DNA of 47,341 nt from an uncultured Oscillospiraceae bacterium (GTDB lineage Bacteria > Bacillota > Clostridia > Oscillospirales > Oscillospiraceae). Under the pieces are notes generated by a model. That model ran no database searches and was not told the origin of the DNA. It was given only the letters and a program-made list of their open reading frames with translations. The position numbers and the translations under genes are program-made. The stretch lies in contig CAKTNP010000013.1 of the NCBI GenBank assembly GCA_934589155.1, forward strand, positions 1 through 47,341, in the 5' to 3' direction. Shown one piece after another: positions 40,555 through 47,303 of the stretch (position 1 is the first letter of the stretch; each line of letters begins with the position of its first letter).

Positions 40555-41247
40555 TTATTCCTTACGGGGATCGATGAACTTGGCGGCGTTGTCGAACTGG
40601 CCGTAGTGACCCTTGGCCTTGTCCAGCGCCACGTTGGCGTCGTCGCCCTTCTTGATGAAGTCCATCATCTTGCCCAGGTTCACAAACTCATAACCGGTGA
40701 TGAAGTCGTCCTTGTTCAGGGCGATCCGGGTTACGTAGCCCTCGGCCATTTCCAGGTAACGGGGTCCCTTGGCCCGGGTGGCGAACATGGTGCCCACCTG
40801 GCTCCGCAGGCCCTTGCCCAGGTCCTCCAGAGAGGCGCCCACAGCCAGGCCGCCCTCGGAGAACGCAGACTGGCTGCGGCCGTAGACGATCTGCAGGAAC
40901 AGCTCCCGCATGGCGGTGTTGATGGCATCGCACACCAGGTCCGTGTTCAGGGCCTCCAAAATGGTCTTGCCGATGAGAATCTCGGCAGCCATGGCGGCGG
41001 AATGGGTCATACCGGAACAGCCGATGGTCTCCACCAAGGCCTCCTCAATAATGCCGTCCTTGATGTTCAGGGACAGCTTGCAGGCGCCCTGCTGGGGAGC
41101 GCACCAGCCGATGCCGTGGGTAAAACCGCTGATGTCCTTGATCTCCTTTGCCTGGATCCACTTGCCCTCTTCGGGAATGGGAGCCGGGCCGTGATATGCG
41201 CCCTTACCAACGGGACACATACTCTGAACTTCTGCTGAATAAAGCAT
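40555..41247 (-). CDS. Iron-sulfur cluster assembly scaffold-like protein (NifU/IscU N-terminal domain), long form
   Basis: 230 residues against about 130 for IscU. The scaffold core has QQGACKLSLNIKDGIIEEALVETIGCSGMTHSAAMAAEILIGKT, holding two of the expected Cys ligands, and DLVCDAINTAMRE offers a possible third. The N-terminal part (MCPVGKGAYHGPAP) is a family-specific leader and the C-terminal 90 residues are an extension. It probably binds an Fe-S cluster or iron, perhaps for the GGGtGRT partner encoded next. Starts ATG with AAAGGAAA upstream. Confidence 0.87.
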   Translation of the reverse strand: MLYSAEVQSMCPVGKGAYHGPAPIPEEGKWIQAKEIKDISGFTHGIGWCAPQQGACKLSLNIKDGIIEEALVETIGCSGMTHSAAMAAEILIGKTILEALNTDLVCDAINTAMRELFLQIVYGRSQSAFSEGGLAVGASLEDLGKGLRSQVGTMFATRAKGPRYLEMAEGYVTRIALNKDDFITGYEFVNLGKMMDFIKKGDDANVALDKAKGHYGQFDNAAKFIDPRKE

Positions 41248-41332
41248 GGCAAATTTCCTTTCTTTGAGAGGTCGGCGGTGAAGGCCGCCGGCTCAGATAA
41301 GCATTGGGGCTTGCGCCCTGAAATCCAGTGAT

Positions 41333-41361
41333 ATTATACCGATTTGCGCCCCTTTTGTCAA
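41333..41361 (-). promoter_or_regulatory. Perfect-consensus sigma-A promoter of the NifU-like/GGGtGRT operon
   Basis: Minus strand TTGACA (41361-41356), exactly 17 bases, TATAAT (41338-41333). The leader is about 80 bases and holds a CGGCGG-N6-CCGCCG hairpin. The strongest promoter by sequence in the window. Confidence 0.85.
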
Positions 41362-41437
41362 CGATTCCCCGGGGGACAAATGGAGGAAACGGTCGGAAAT
41401 TTGGGGCCAGTTTCGGCCAGAGTGCCGAAAGACCGGG

Positions 41438-41830
41438 TCACAGCCACCACTCCGGCGTCAGGTCCCCCAAGGTCACGATCTTCTCCCCCTCCCAGTCCAT
41501 GAGGATCTCCACATCCCCGGTCCTGCCCGCCATAAGCTGGGCCATGAACTCCCGGCAGGCCCCGCAGGGAGCCACGGCCTTCCCGCCGTCTCCTACGGCG
41601 ATCACCCGGCGGAAGAACCGCTCCCCCGCCGTGATCATCTGAAACAGGGCGCTGCGCTCGGCGCAGACCCCCAGGGTACAGGCCGTATCCACGCAGACAC
41701 CAGTATAAATTTCCCCGGAGTCCGACTCCACCGCCGCGGCCACGCTGCCCGCGCTGATCATAGACGTCAGCTCCCGGTCTCCCTGGACCGCCCGGGCGGC
41801 ATCATACATTTTCTTCCAAACTTCGTTCAT
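41438..41830 (-). CDS. cdd: Cytidine deaminase
   Basis: 130 residues with the zinc motifs CAERSALF (catalytic Glu) and PCGACRE. Length and layout match the tetrameric cytidine deaminase family, which converts cytidine and deoxycytidine to uridines in pyrimidine salvage; a blasticidin-deaminase-like relative cannot be excluded. The ATG has GGAGG upstream, with an extended -10 promoter. Confidence 0.87.
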   Translation of the reverse strand: MNEVWKKMYDAARAVQGDRELTSMISAGSVAAAVESDSGEIYTGVCVDTACTLGVCAERSALFQMITAGERFFRRVIAVGDGGKAVAPCGACREFMAQLMAGRTGDVEILMDWEGEKIVTLGDLTPEWWL

Positions 41831-41857
41831 TGCGATTCCTCCTATTGATTTTCTCTC

Positions 41858-41886
41858 ATTTTATCATGAAGTTCCCGAAGGTTCAA
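41858..41886 (-). promoter_or_regulatory. Promoter of the cytidine deaminase gene
   Basis: Minus strand TTGAAC (41886-41881), 17-base spacer, TAAAAT (41863-41858) preceded by TGA. Confidence 0.65.
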
Positions 41887-41897
41887 TGTGCGGGCTC

Positions 41898-41927
41898 TTG
41901 CGGGGTCCCCGGGACCGGTGGTATAAT
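41898..41927 (+). promoter_or_regulatory. Promoter of the GNAT gene
   Basis: TTGCGG (41898-41903), 18-base spacer, TATAAT (41922-41927) in TGGTATAAT. Divergent from the deaminase promoter. Confidence 0.65.
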
Positions 41928-41959
41928 CTCCGTATTCACGGATCGATGGAGGGAGCCAT

Positions 41960-42469
41960 ATGCTCTATATCAGAAACGCAGGCGCCGCGGACCTTCCGCG
42001 GATCAAGGAGATCTACCGGTATGCCCGGGAGCAGATGATCCGGTCCGGAAATCCCACCCAGTGGGGCCGCTCCTATCCGGACGAGGCCCTGATTCTGTCA
42101 GACATTCAAGGGGGTGCCTGCCGGGTGATCTGCAGCGAAAAGGGCATACACGGGGTGTTCGCTCTGTTTGAGGGCGCAGACCCCACCTACTGCCGGATCG
42201 AGGGCGGCCGCTGGCCGAACGACGCGCCCTATATTACCATCCATCGAATGGCCGGCGACGGCCGGGTCCACGGTCTATTCGCCTGCGCCGCCGAATACTG
42301 CCGGGGGCTCTGCCGAAACATCCGGGTGGACACCCACGCCGACAACCGGATCATGCAGAGGTGCGCCGAAAAGCAGGGATTCATCCCATGCGGGATCATC
42401 CGGCTTCGGGACGGCAGCCCCAGGATTGCATATCAGTGGACCGCCGATGGGAAAGAAGGGCCGCTATGA
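41960..42469 (+). CDS. GNAT-family N-acetyltransferase
   Basis: 169 residues starting MLYIRNAGAADLPRIKEIYRYAREQM. The GNAT fold shows in the alpha1-beta2 region, an ITIHRMAGDGRVHGLFACAA segment in place of the canonical Q/RxxGxG/A loop, and NIRVDTHADNRIMQRCAEKQGFIPCGII, the usual C-terminal 'N-x-M-x-x-x-x-x-K-x-GF' signature. The acceptor is unknown. The ATG has GGAGGGAG upstream. Confidence 0.85.
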   Translation: MLYIRNAGAADLPRIKEIYRYAREQMIRSGNPTQWGRSYPDEALILSDIQGGACRVICSEKGIHGVFALFEGADPTYCRIEGGRWPNDAPYITIHRMAGDGRVHGLFACAAEYCRGLCRNIRVDTHADNRIMQRCAEKQGFIPCGIIRLRDGSPRIAYQWTADGKEGPL

Positions 42470-42616
42470 CGGGGATGGATCCCCTGCCCCCGAATCATCC
42501 GAAATCCGGCCCCCTGCGGGCCCAGAGCGGTCTGATGCCGAGTAGTGGCGGCGCCGCGGACCGGTACCGGAAGGAGATCCGCACCGACGGCGCCGCCGGA
42601 CGCCATAGGAGGAACC

Positions 42617-43111
42617 ATGGAAAAAATCATCGTCATCGGCTGCCCGGGCAGCGGAAAAAGCACATTTTCAAGAAGGCTCCAGGAGCGGACCGGCATTCCC
42701 CTGTTCCACCTGGATCGGATGAATTGGAACCCGGACGGCACCAACGTGGACCGGCCGGTGTTTCAGGAACGGCTGGAACGGGTCCTTCGGGAGGACCGGT
42801 GGATCCTTGACGGCAACTACGGCGCCACCATGGAGCAGCGATTCCGGGCCTGCGACACCGTGTTTTTTCTGGACTATCCCCTGGAGGTCTGCCTGAAGGG
42901 GATCCGCGAGCGCCGGGGGAAGCCCCGGCCGGATATGCCCTGGGTGGAGGATCCGGGAGAAATAGACGCGGAATTTTTAGAGTTTGTCAAGAACTACCCG
43001 GTTCAAGGCAGGCCCCGGGTCCAGGAACTGCTCCGGCGCTATGCTCAGAAGGAGATCCACGTTTTTGAGAGCAGAGACCAGGCGGAAGCCTTTTTGAAAA
43101 GTCTGTCCTGA
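42617..43111 (+). CDS. P-loop kinase-like protein (FlaR / adenylate-kinase-like)
   Basis: 164 residues from the ATG at 42617 (AGGAGGAACC upstream). Walker A is GCPGSGKST (residues 8-16), followed by FHLDRMNWNPDGT, WILDGNYGATMEQRF and FFLDYPLEVCLKGIRERRGKPRPDMP. This is the layout of small proteins annotated as DNA topology modulation protein FlaR or adenylate kinase. The actual substrate is unknown. 147 bases separate it from the GNAT gene; they may be one transcript. Confidence 0.82.
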   Translation: MEKIIVIGCPGSGKSTFSRRLQERTGIPLFHLDRMNWNPDGTNVDRPVFQERLERVLREDRWILDGNYGATMEQRFRACDTVFFLDYPLEVCLKGIRERRGKPRPDMPWVEDPGEIDAEFLEFVKNYPVQGRPRVQELLRRYAQKEIHVFESRDQAEAFLKSLS

Positions 43112-43112
43112 C

Positions 43113-43148
43113 ATAGAAATGCCCCGCCGGACGGCGGGGCATTTCTAT
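43113..43148. terminator. Bidirectional terminator between convergent genes
   Basis: 16-bp perfect stem ATAGAAATGCCCCGCC / GGCGGGGCATTTCTAT around the loop GGAC. The AT-rich outer arms supply the T-tracts in both directions. It separates the P-loop gene from the convergent 119-residue gene. Confidence 0.85.
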
Positions 43149-43162
43149 TGAAATTTTCGGTT

Positions 43163-43522
43163 TTACAGGGTATCCGCCAGCTTTTTTGTGAGGATCCGTC
43201 CCTCTCCTTGCAGCAGCACATAGGCCTCCCCGTTTTCCGGGGCCAGGGCCAAAAGGCCCTGGCGGAAATACATGGACGGAATGTCCAGGCAGCCGCCCTT
43301 CCACACGGAAAGGACCGCCAGGACCTTCCTGTCCTCTGCCAGGGCGGCCAGGACCGCATCCTCTCCCCGGGCCTCGGGATCGCGGTAATCCAGTTCAAAA
43401 TACCGGGGGCCCCGCTCCGTGACCACCGCCAGGATCTGAGCCTGGGATGGCTCGGTGCCGGCCCGGGACCATGTCTCCTGCATGGTGGTTTCCAGAATCG
43501 ACGCGAGCTGTTTCATCTCCAT
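43163..43522 (-). CDS. Hypothetical 119-residue cytosolic protein
   Basis: Starts MEMKQLASILETTMQETW; a GGGGGG ribosome site lies eight bases upstream of the ATG at 43522. It is predicted to be alpha/beta, with an amphipathic first helix, a YFELDYRDPE strand, and a C-terminal AYVLLQGEGRILTKKLADTL. I recognise no family. It is monocistronic with a promoter of its own and a shared terminator. Confidence 0.7.
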   Translation of the reverse strand: MEMKQLASILETTMQETWSRAGTEPSQAQILAVVTERGPRYFELDYRDPEARGEDAVLAALAEDRKVLAVLSVWKGGCLDIPSMYFRQGLLALAPENGEAYVLLQGEGRILTKKLADTL

Positions 43523-43571
43523 CGTGTGTCCCCCCTCTTCTTATTTCGTCTGCTTTTGCGGGCTTTCTTTT

Positions 43572-43601
43572 ATCTTAACAAAAAAGCAGTTTTCTTGTCA
43601 A
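43572..43601 (-). promoter_or_regulatory. Promoter of the 119-residue gene
   Basis: Minus strand TTGACA (43601-43596), 18-base spacer, TAAGAT (43577-43572). Confidence 0.6.
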
Positions 43602-43609
43602 CGGTAAAT

Positions 43610-43650
43610 GTCTTTCAATCAAAGGGCGCCGGTCTATGACCGGCGCCCTT
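43610..43650 (-). terminator. Terminator of the NAGPA-domain gene
   Basis: 13-bp perfect stem AAGGGCGCCGGTC / GACCGGCGCCCTT (43622-43634 with 43638-43650), loop TAT, minus-strand tail TTGATTGAAAG. The T-run is weak. Confidence 0.6.
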
Positions 43651-43663
43651 ACGTTGTTTTATA

Positions 43664-45085
43664 TTATTTCGTGTAGACCCAGGCGTTGGGCAGATACCGG
43701 CCCTCCGGCAGGGAGGTGTTGGAGCAGCGGGTGATATACTCGCCGTCATACCACATCATGGCGCTGGTGCCGCCGTCCATATTCATGGCCTGATAGGCGC
43801 CATAGCGGGCCATGATCCGGGAGCACTCCGCCACATCGGTGCCCAGGGAGTCAATGAGCCGTCCCTCGATCATCAGCATGAGGAAAGCCTCGTCCTTGGT
43901 CTGGCCCACGGCGCACCGGGGGTTGATGCCGCCCCAGTCGTCATTGACCACGATCTCTCCGTCCAGCACCATAGCCGGCCAGAATTCCACGGCGTCGGTG
44001 GTCCCCTCGGATACGTCGTCGTAGGCGTCGGTGATATAGAACCGGTGATCCTCGTGAAGCTCCAGCCGCTTATAGCCCCAGCCGTAGTGATACCCGTAGC
44101 CCTCGCCCTCAGACATGCAGTAGCCCGCCAGGTCGCCGCCGTTGCCGTTGCCGTCGGGATCCAGGAAGCCGGAGCCGGTGACGGCCAGGACGCCGTTGTT
44201 GGCCTCCGCAATGTCCCCGATGAATTCGCCATAGCCGCCGATGTACCGGCTGGTGTACAGGTGGAGCTTATCATTCTTCTTGGCAATGGCCAGCACGCCC
44301 CGATAGCCGGAGCCGGAGACCCGGATCAGCAGGATCTCATTGGGCACGTCCACCGCCAGGATCTGGTCGCCCTCGGTGGTCTCAATGGTGGTGCCGTCCT
44401 TGTCCAAGCCCGCCTCGTTGATATAGATCTTGTCCCAGCCGTTGTCCAGGGTGCTGGGGTGCTCTTTCAGATAAGCCTCGAAGCTGACCCGGTCGATCTC
44501 GGGGAACAGCTTATAAAAGGCTTCCTCCTCCCGGTTTTCCGGCTCCGTGGTGGGCGTGGTGACAACGGGCTTCACACTCGCCTGGTCCATCGTAGGCTCC
44601 GTGGCGGCGGTGGGTTCCGTCCCCCAGTTGGAGGTAATGCCCATCTGGCTCTCCCGGGCCGCCTTGTAGTCGTTCATCACGTCCTTCACAATGTCGTAGG
44701 GAATGAAAGCCGTGGCCAGCCAGTGGTGGCTCTTTGTGGTCATAGCGGTCTGAATGTACATATCCCGCAGACGCTTGATCCCGGGGATGTTGGAAAACAC
44801 CGCCACGCAGTACAAAACCTCCAGCGCCAAAAGGACGGACAGCAGCACGATGGCCACCTTGCGCCCCTTCCGCTTGCCGGTCTTCTTGGGAGCCGCCTCC
44901 GTCTCCCGCCGAGGCTCCGGTCTGCGCTCTGCCTGGGGCCGGGGCTGTGCGGTGTTTCGGCCGCCTGTGGGCGCCGCCGGGCGGGCGGCGGAAGGCGAGA
45001 CGGGCCGGGCCGTCCCGGAGGTGCCGGGCCGGGGATCAGAAAAACGTCCGCCGGACGAGGAATTTCCAAACAGTTTCTTACCCAT
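43664..45085 (-). CDS. Membrane-anchored phosphodiester glycosidase-domain (NAGPA) protein
   Basis: 473 residues. Residues 1-75 are Pro/Arg/Ala-rich, low complexity and end in KKTGKRKGRK. A membrane helix follows (about 77-97, VAIVLLSVLLALEVLYCVAVF), so the N-terminus is cytosolic and the rest is outside. A Thr/Pro-rich linker (about 150-190) precedes the NAGPA domain with RVSGSGYRGVLAIAK, GGINPRCAVGQTKDEAFLMLMIEGR and YQAMNMDGGTSAMMWYDG, the family signature. Bacterial NAGPA proteins are linked to exopolysaccharide or wall-glycan phosphodiesters; substrate unknown. It has a strong extended -10 promoter. Confidence 0.87.
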   Translation of the reverse strand: MGKKLFGNSSSGGRFSDPRPGTSGTARPVSPSAARPAAPTGGRNTAQPRPQAERRPEPRRETEAAPKKTGKRKGRKVAIVLLSVLLALEVLYCVAVFSNIPGIKRLRDMYIQTAMTTKSHHWLATAFIPYDIVKDVMNDYKAARESQMGITSNWGTEPTAATEPTMDQASVKPVVTTPTTEPENREEEAFYKLFPEIDRVSFEAYLKEHPSTLDNGWDKIYINEAGLDKDGTTIETTEGDQILAVDVPNEILLIRVSGSGYRGVLAIAKKNDKLHLYTSRYIGGYGEFIGDIAEANNGVLAVTGSGFLDPDGNGNGGDLAGYCMSEGEGYGYHYGWGYKRLELHEDHRFYITDAYDDVSEGTTDAVEFWPAMVLDGEIVVNDDWGGINPRCAVGQTKDEAFLMLMIEGRLIDSLGTDVAECSRIMARYGAYQAMNMDGGTSAMMWYDGEYITRCSNTSLPEGRYLPNAWVYTK

Positions 45086-45171
45086 TTTTCTCCTCCTGGA
45101 AATGATAAAAGGCTCCTGAAAGCCGAAAATTTCGGTGTTTATGTGCCCGGTACCCGGGCCGCAGTGCGGAT

Positions 45172-45200
45172 ATTATAGCATATTCCCCGACAGGAATCAA
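45172..45200 (-). promoter_or_regulatory. Promoter of the NAGPA-domain gene
   Basis: Minus strand TTGATT (45200-45195), 17-base spacer, TATAAT (45177-45172) with TGC before it. Confidence 0.75.
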
Positions 45201-45258
45201 TGAAAAAGGAAAGATTTCCCGGCCTTTCCCCGGTTTATCCCGGAAATTTTCCGTTCTC

Positions 45259-45287
45259 TTGCAAATTCTCCAAAATCCTGCTATACT
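45259..45287 (+). promoter_or_regulatory. Promoter of the HAD gene
   Basis: TTGCAA (45259-45264), 17-base spacer, TATACT (45282-45287) with TGC before it. Confidence 0.7.
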
Positions 45288-45317
45288 TTTTTCAAATCAC
45301 ACCCAAGGAGGCCCGCT

Positions 45318-46040
45318 ATGCCACCGAAAGCCATCCTATTCGACTACGGACAGACTCTGGTCCATGAGATATCCTGGGATCCCCTGGCCGGGGCGGCAGC
45401 CCTGCTGGACTGCGCCGAAGAAAATCCCAGAAAGGTCAGCGCCCCAGACCTGGCGGACCGGCTGGAGCTGGTAAAGGGCGATATTCTGAACGAATTCGGG
45501 GCCCATTCCCGGAATCAGCAAGCTCTGGAGGTCCCCGCCGCCGCCATTTTCCGATACGCCTTTCGGATCCTGGGTCTTAAGAGCCGACTGCCCCAGGAGG
45601 AGCTGGAGGAACGCTATTGGGCCGCCGGCGCTCCGGCGGAACCTGCAGAGCACGTGATCTCCCTGTTGGAGGAGCTGCGCCGGGAGGACATCCTCATAGG
45701 CGTGGTCAGCAACCTGATGTACTCCGGGCGGACCCTGGAGCGGCGGCTGGACCGGTTCCTGCCCGGCCAGAAATTTGCCTTTGTGCTGTCCACCTGCGAC
45801 TATGTGTATCGCAAGCCCCGGCGGCAGATCTTTGACCTGGCTCTGTCCCTGGCCGGCTGCCGGCCGGAGGACGCTCTGTTCTGCGGCGATAACCTGCGAT
45901 GCGACATTTGGGGCGCCCAGGGCGCCGGGATTCCTCCCATCTGGTACACCAAATACGTCCGGAACCGGCCCGAACAGGCGCCTCCGGACACCGCCCGGGA
46001 GATCACAGACTGGCGGGAGCTGCCCCGGTTGTGGGGGTAG
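45318..46040 (+). CDS. HAD-superfamily protein with altered motif I
   Basis: 240 residues, AAGGAGG before the ATG. Motif I reads FDYGQTLV (residues 8-15): the nucleophile Asp is there but the second Asp of DxD is Gly. Motif II is GVVSN, the motif III lysine is in YRKPRRQIF, and motif IV is LFCGDNLRCDIWGA. The cap is a helical C1 type between residues about 20 and 110. HAD proteins lacking the second Asp are usually not ordinary phosphomonoesterases, so the reaction is uncertain. It is single-gene with its own promoter and terminator. Confidence 0.82.
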   Translation: MPPKAILFDYGQTLVHEISWDPLAGAAALLDCAEENPRKVSAPDLADRLELVKGDILNEFGAHSRNQQALEVPAAAIFRYAFRILGLKSRLPQEELEERYWAAGAPAEPAEHVISLLEELRREDILIGVVSNLMYSGRTLERRLDRFLPGQKFAFVLSTCDYVYRKPRRQIFDLALSLAGCRPEDALFCGDNLRCDIWGAQGAGIPPIWYTKYVRNRPEQAPPDTAREITDWRELPRLWG

Positions 46041-46059
46041 ACCGTAATAGGAGCCGTAT

Positions 46060-46097
46060 ACGGGCCGCAGGAAGTTCCTGCGGCCCGTTAATTTTTA
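46060..46097 (+). terminator. Terminator of the HAD gene
   Basis: 13-bp perfect stem ACGGGCCGCAGGA / TCCTGCGGCCCGT (46060-46072 with 46076-46088), loop AGT, then TAATTTTTA. Confidence 0.92.
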
Positions 46098-46128
46098 CCG
46101 CATAGGCCGGGTAATCGACCACATATGG

Positions 46129-46165
46129 GAAATCGGTAGAAATCGGCAGGCGGTTTCTCTATACT
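46129..46165 (+). promoter_or_regulatory. LytTR operon promoter: -10 with a 10-bp tandem repeat in place of the -35
   Basis: GAAATCGGTA (46129-46138) is followed directly by GAAATCGGCA (46139-46148). TATACT (46160-46165) is the -10 and no -35 hexamer is recognisable at 17 bases. LytTR-type proteins bind direct repeats, so autoregulation by the first gene is a fair hypothesis. Confidence 0.5.
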
Positions 46166-46191
46166 ATCTACACAGGAAGGAGACATGCACC

Positions 46192-46632
46192 ATGAGAATT
46201 GAAGTCCGAGTAGAAGAGGGCTGCACGGAACCTAAGCTCATTATCCTAACGGGCCAAATGACTCAGGAGATCCAGGACCTGGTCCGCCGTCTGGGAGATC
46301 TGCCGCCAAATACCCTCACCGGCTTTCGGGAGGATCTGGCGGAGGTCCTGGATCCGAGGGAAATTCTCCGGATTTATGCGCAGGCCGGGAAGGTGCTTGC
46401 GGAAACCGGTCGAGGAACCTATCAGCTGCGGCTCCGGCTCTATGAAGCGGAACAGCGGCTGGATCCCCGCAGCTTTGCACGGATCTCCAACTCCGAGATT
46501 CTGAATCTGAAGAAGGTCCAGGGCTTTGACCTGAGCTTTACGGGCACCATCCGGGTCCTGCTTCTCAATGGGGAAAGCACCTATGTTTCCCGGCGGTATG
46601 TGGGAAAAATCAAGAAAATATTGGGTATCTGA
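46192..46632 (+). CDS. LytTR-domain DNA-binding regulator
   Basis: 146 residues. An N-terminal region (MRIEVRVEEGCTEPKLIILTG) of about 45 residues leads to the LytTR domain, seen as EILRIYAQAGKVLAETGRGTYQ, LYEAEQRLDPRSFARISNSEILNLKKVQGF and RVLLLNGESTYVSRRYVGKIKKILGI. The RISxSxIVN-like stretch is characteristic. No receiver domain is present, so it is the one-component type that pairs with DUF3021 membrane proteins. The ATG at 46192 has GGAAGGAG; an ATG seven bases upstream is out of frame. The next gene starts ten bases after the stop. Confidence 0.92.
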   Translation: MRIEVRVEEGCTEPKLIILTGQMTQEIQDLVRRLGDLPPNTLTGFREDLAEVLDPREILRIYAQAGKVLAETGRGTYQLRLRLYEAEQRLDPRSFARISNSEILNLKKVQGFDLSFTGTIRVLLLNGESTYVSRRYVGKIKKILGI

Positions 46633-46642
46633 GGTGAACAAT

Positions 46643-47104
46643 ATGAAGAAAAAGCTGATATTGCAGGGCCTTCTGGGTTTTCCCGTAGGCATTACGCTGG
46701 GCCTCGCCATTACGCTCCTCATTTCCTGGATCATTGGAGACGGGATATACTATCCGGTGGTCCCGGATTTTGCCCGGGCCATGGGCGGCGAGCTCCGGGC
46801 CATGACCCTGCAGACCCTTCTCTGTGGTCTTATGGGCTCCGGCTTTGCCATGGCCTCCCTGATCTGGAAAGTGGAGCACTGGAGTCTTGCCCGGCAGACC
46901 GGACTCTATTTCGCCGCCGTCTGCGGCCTTATGCTGCCTATCGCCTATGTGTCAAACTGGATGGAGCACAGCGTAGGCGGGATCCTGTCCTATTGTGGGA
47001 TTTTCCTGGGCGTTTTTGCCATTGTCTGGGTCAGTCAGTATCTGGTTTGGCGTGGAAGGATCCGCCGAATAAATGATAAAATACGGAAGGGAAACGCAGG
47101 GTAA
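46643..47104 (+). CDS. DUF3021 family four-helix membrane protein
   Basis: 153 residues from the ATG at 46643 (GAGGTGA upstream). MKKKLILQGLLGFPVGITLGLAIT starts the first of four hydrophobic segments, at about 8-30, 52-74, 86-106 and 113-135, followed by a basic tail. DUF3021 proteins are encoded with one-component LytTR regulators in many Bacillota. Their partner role, probably as membrane sensor or antagonist of the regulator, is inferred from co-occurrence rather than shown here. Confidence 0.87.
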   Translation: MKKKLILQGLLGFPVGITLGLAITLLISWIIGDGIYYPVVPDFARAMGGELRAMTLQTLLCGLMGSGFAMASLIWKVEHWSLARQTGLYFAAVCGLMLPIAYVSNWMEHSVGGILSYCGIFLGVFAIVWVSQYLVWRGRIRRINDKIRKGNAG

Positions 47105-47129
47105 GGAAGCCATACTCACGTTTCCCAAA

Positions 47130-47166
47130 ACCCCGGCCTGGAGGGATCCCCCCGGCCGGTGTTTTC
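47130..47166 (+). terminator. Terminator of the LytTR-DUF3021 operon
   Basis: CCGGCC and GGCCGG arms with extra pairing (AGGGATCCCC region between) followed by TGTTTTC. Moderate strength. Confidence 0.6.
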
Positions 47167-47169
47167 ATA

Positions 47170-47193
47170 TTCATCTACACTTCCATCTACACT
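47170..47193. repeat. 12-bp tandem repeat
   Basis: TTCATCTACACT (47170-47181) then TCCATCTACACT (47182-47193), 11 of 12 identical. The heptamer TCTACAC also occurs just after the LytTR -10, near 46167. Confidence 0.6.
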
Positions 47194-47261
47194 ATGCAGA
47201 GGCCAGCCCAGGAAAGCCGTCAGAAACCAGCGGTGTCTTTAACAGAACCGCGGCACATCTA

Positions 47262-47298
47262 GGGATAAAAGAAAACCGCCGATGGAAACCATCGGCGG
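47262..47298 (-). terminator. Terminator after the 5S rRNA gene
   Basis: 10-bp perfect stem CCGCCGATGG / CCATCGGCGG (47276-47285 with 47289-47298), loop of three, followed on the minus strand by TTTTCTTTTATCCC. Confidence 0.88.
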
Positions 47299-47303
47299 CC
47301 TGT

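Noticed and set aside
42466..42810. Frame starting ATGA-coupled to the GNAT gene
   Set aside because: Composition is Pro/Arg/Gly-rich as expected for an out-of-frame shadow, and it overlaps the well-supported P-loop gene in another frame.
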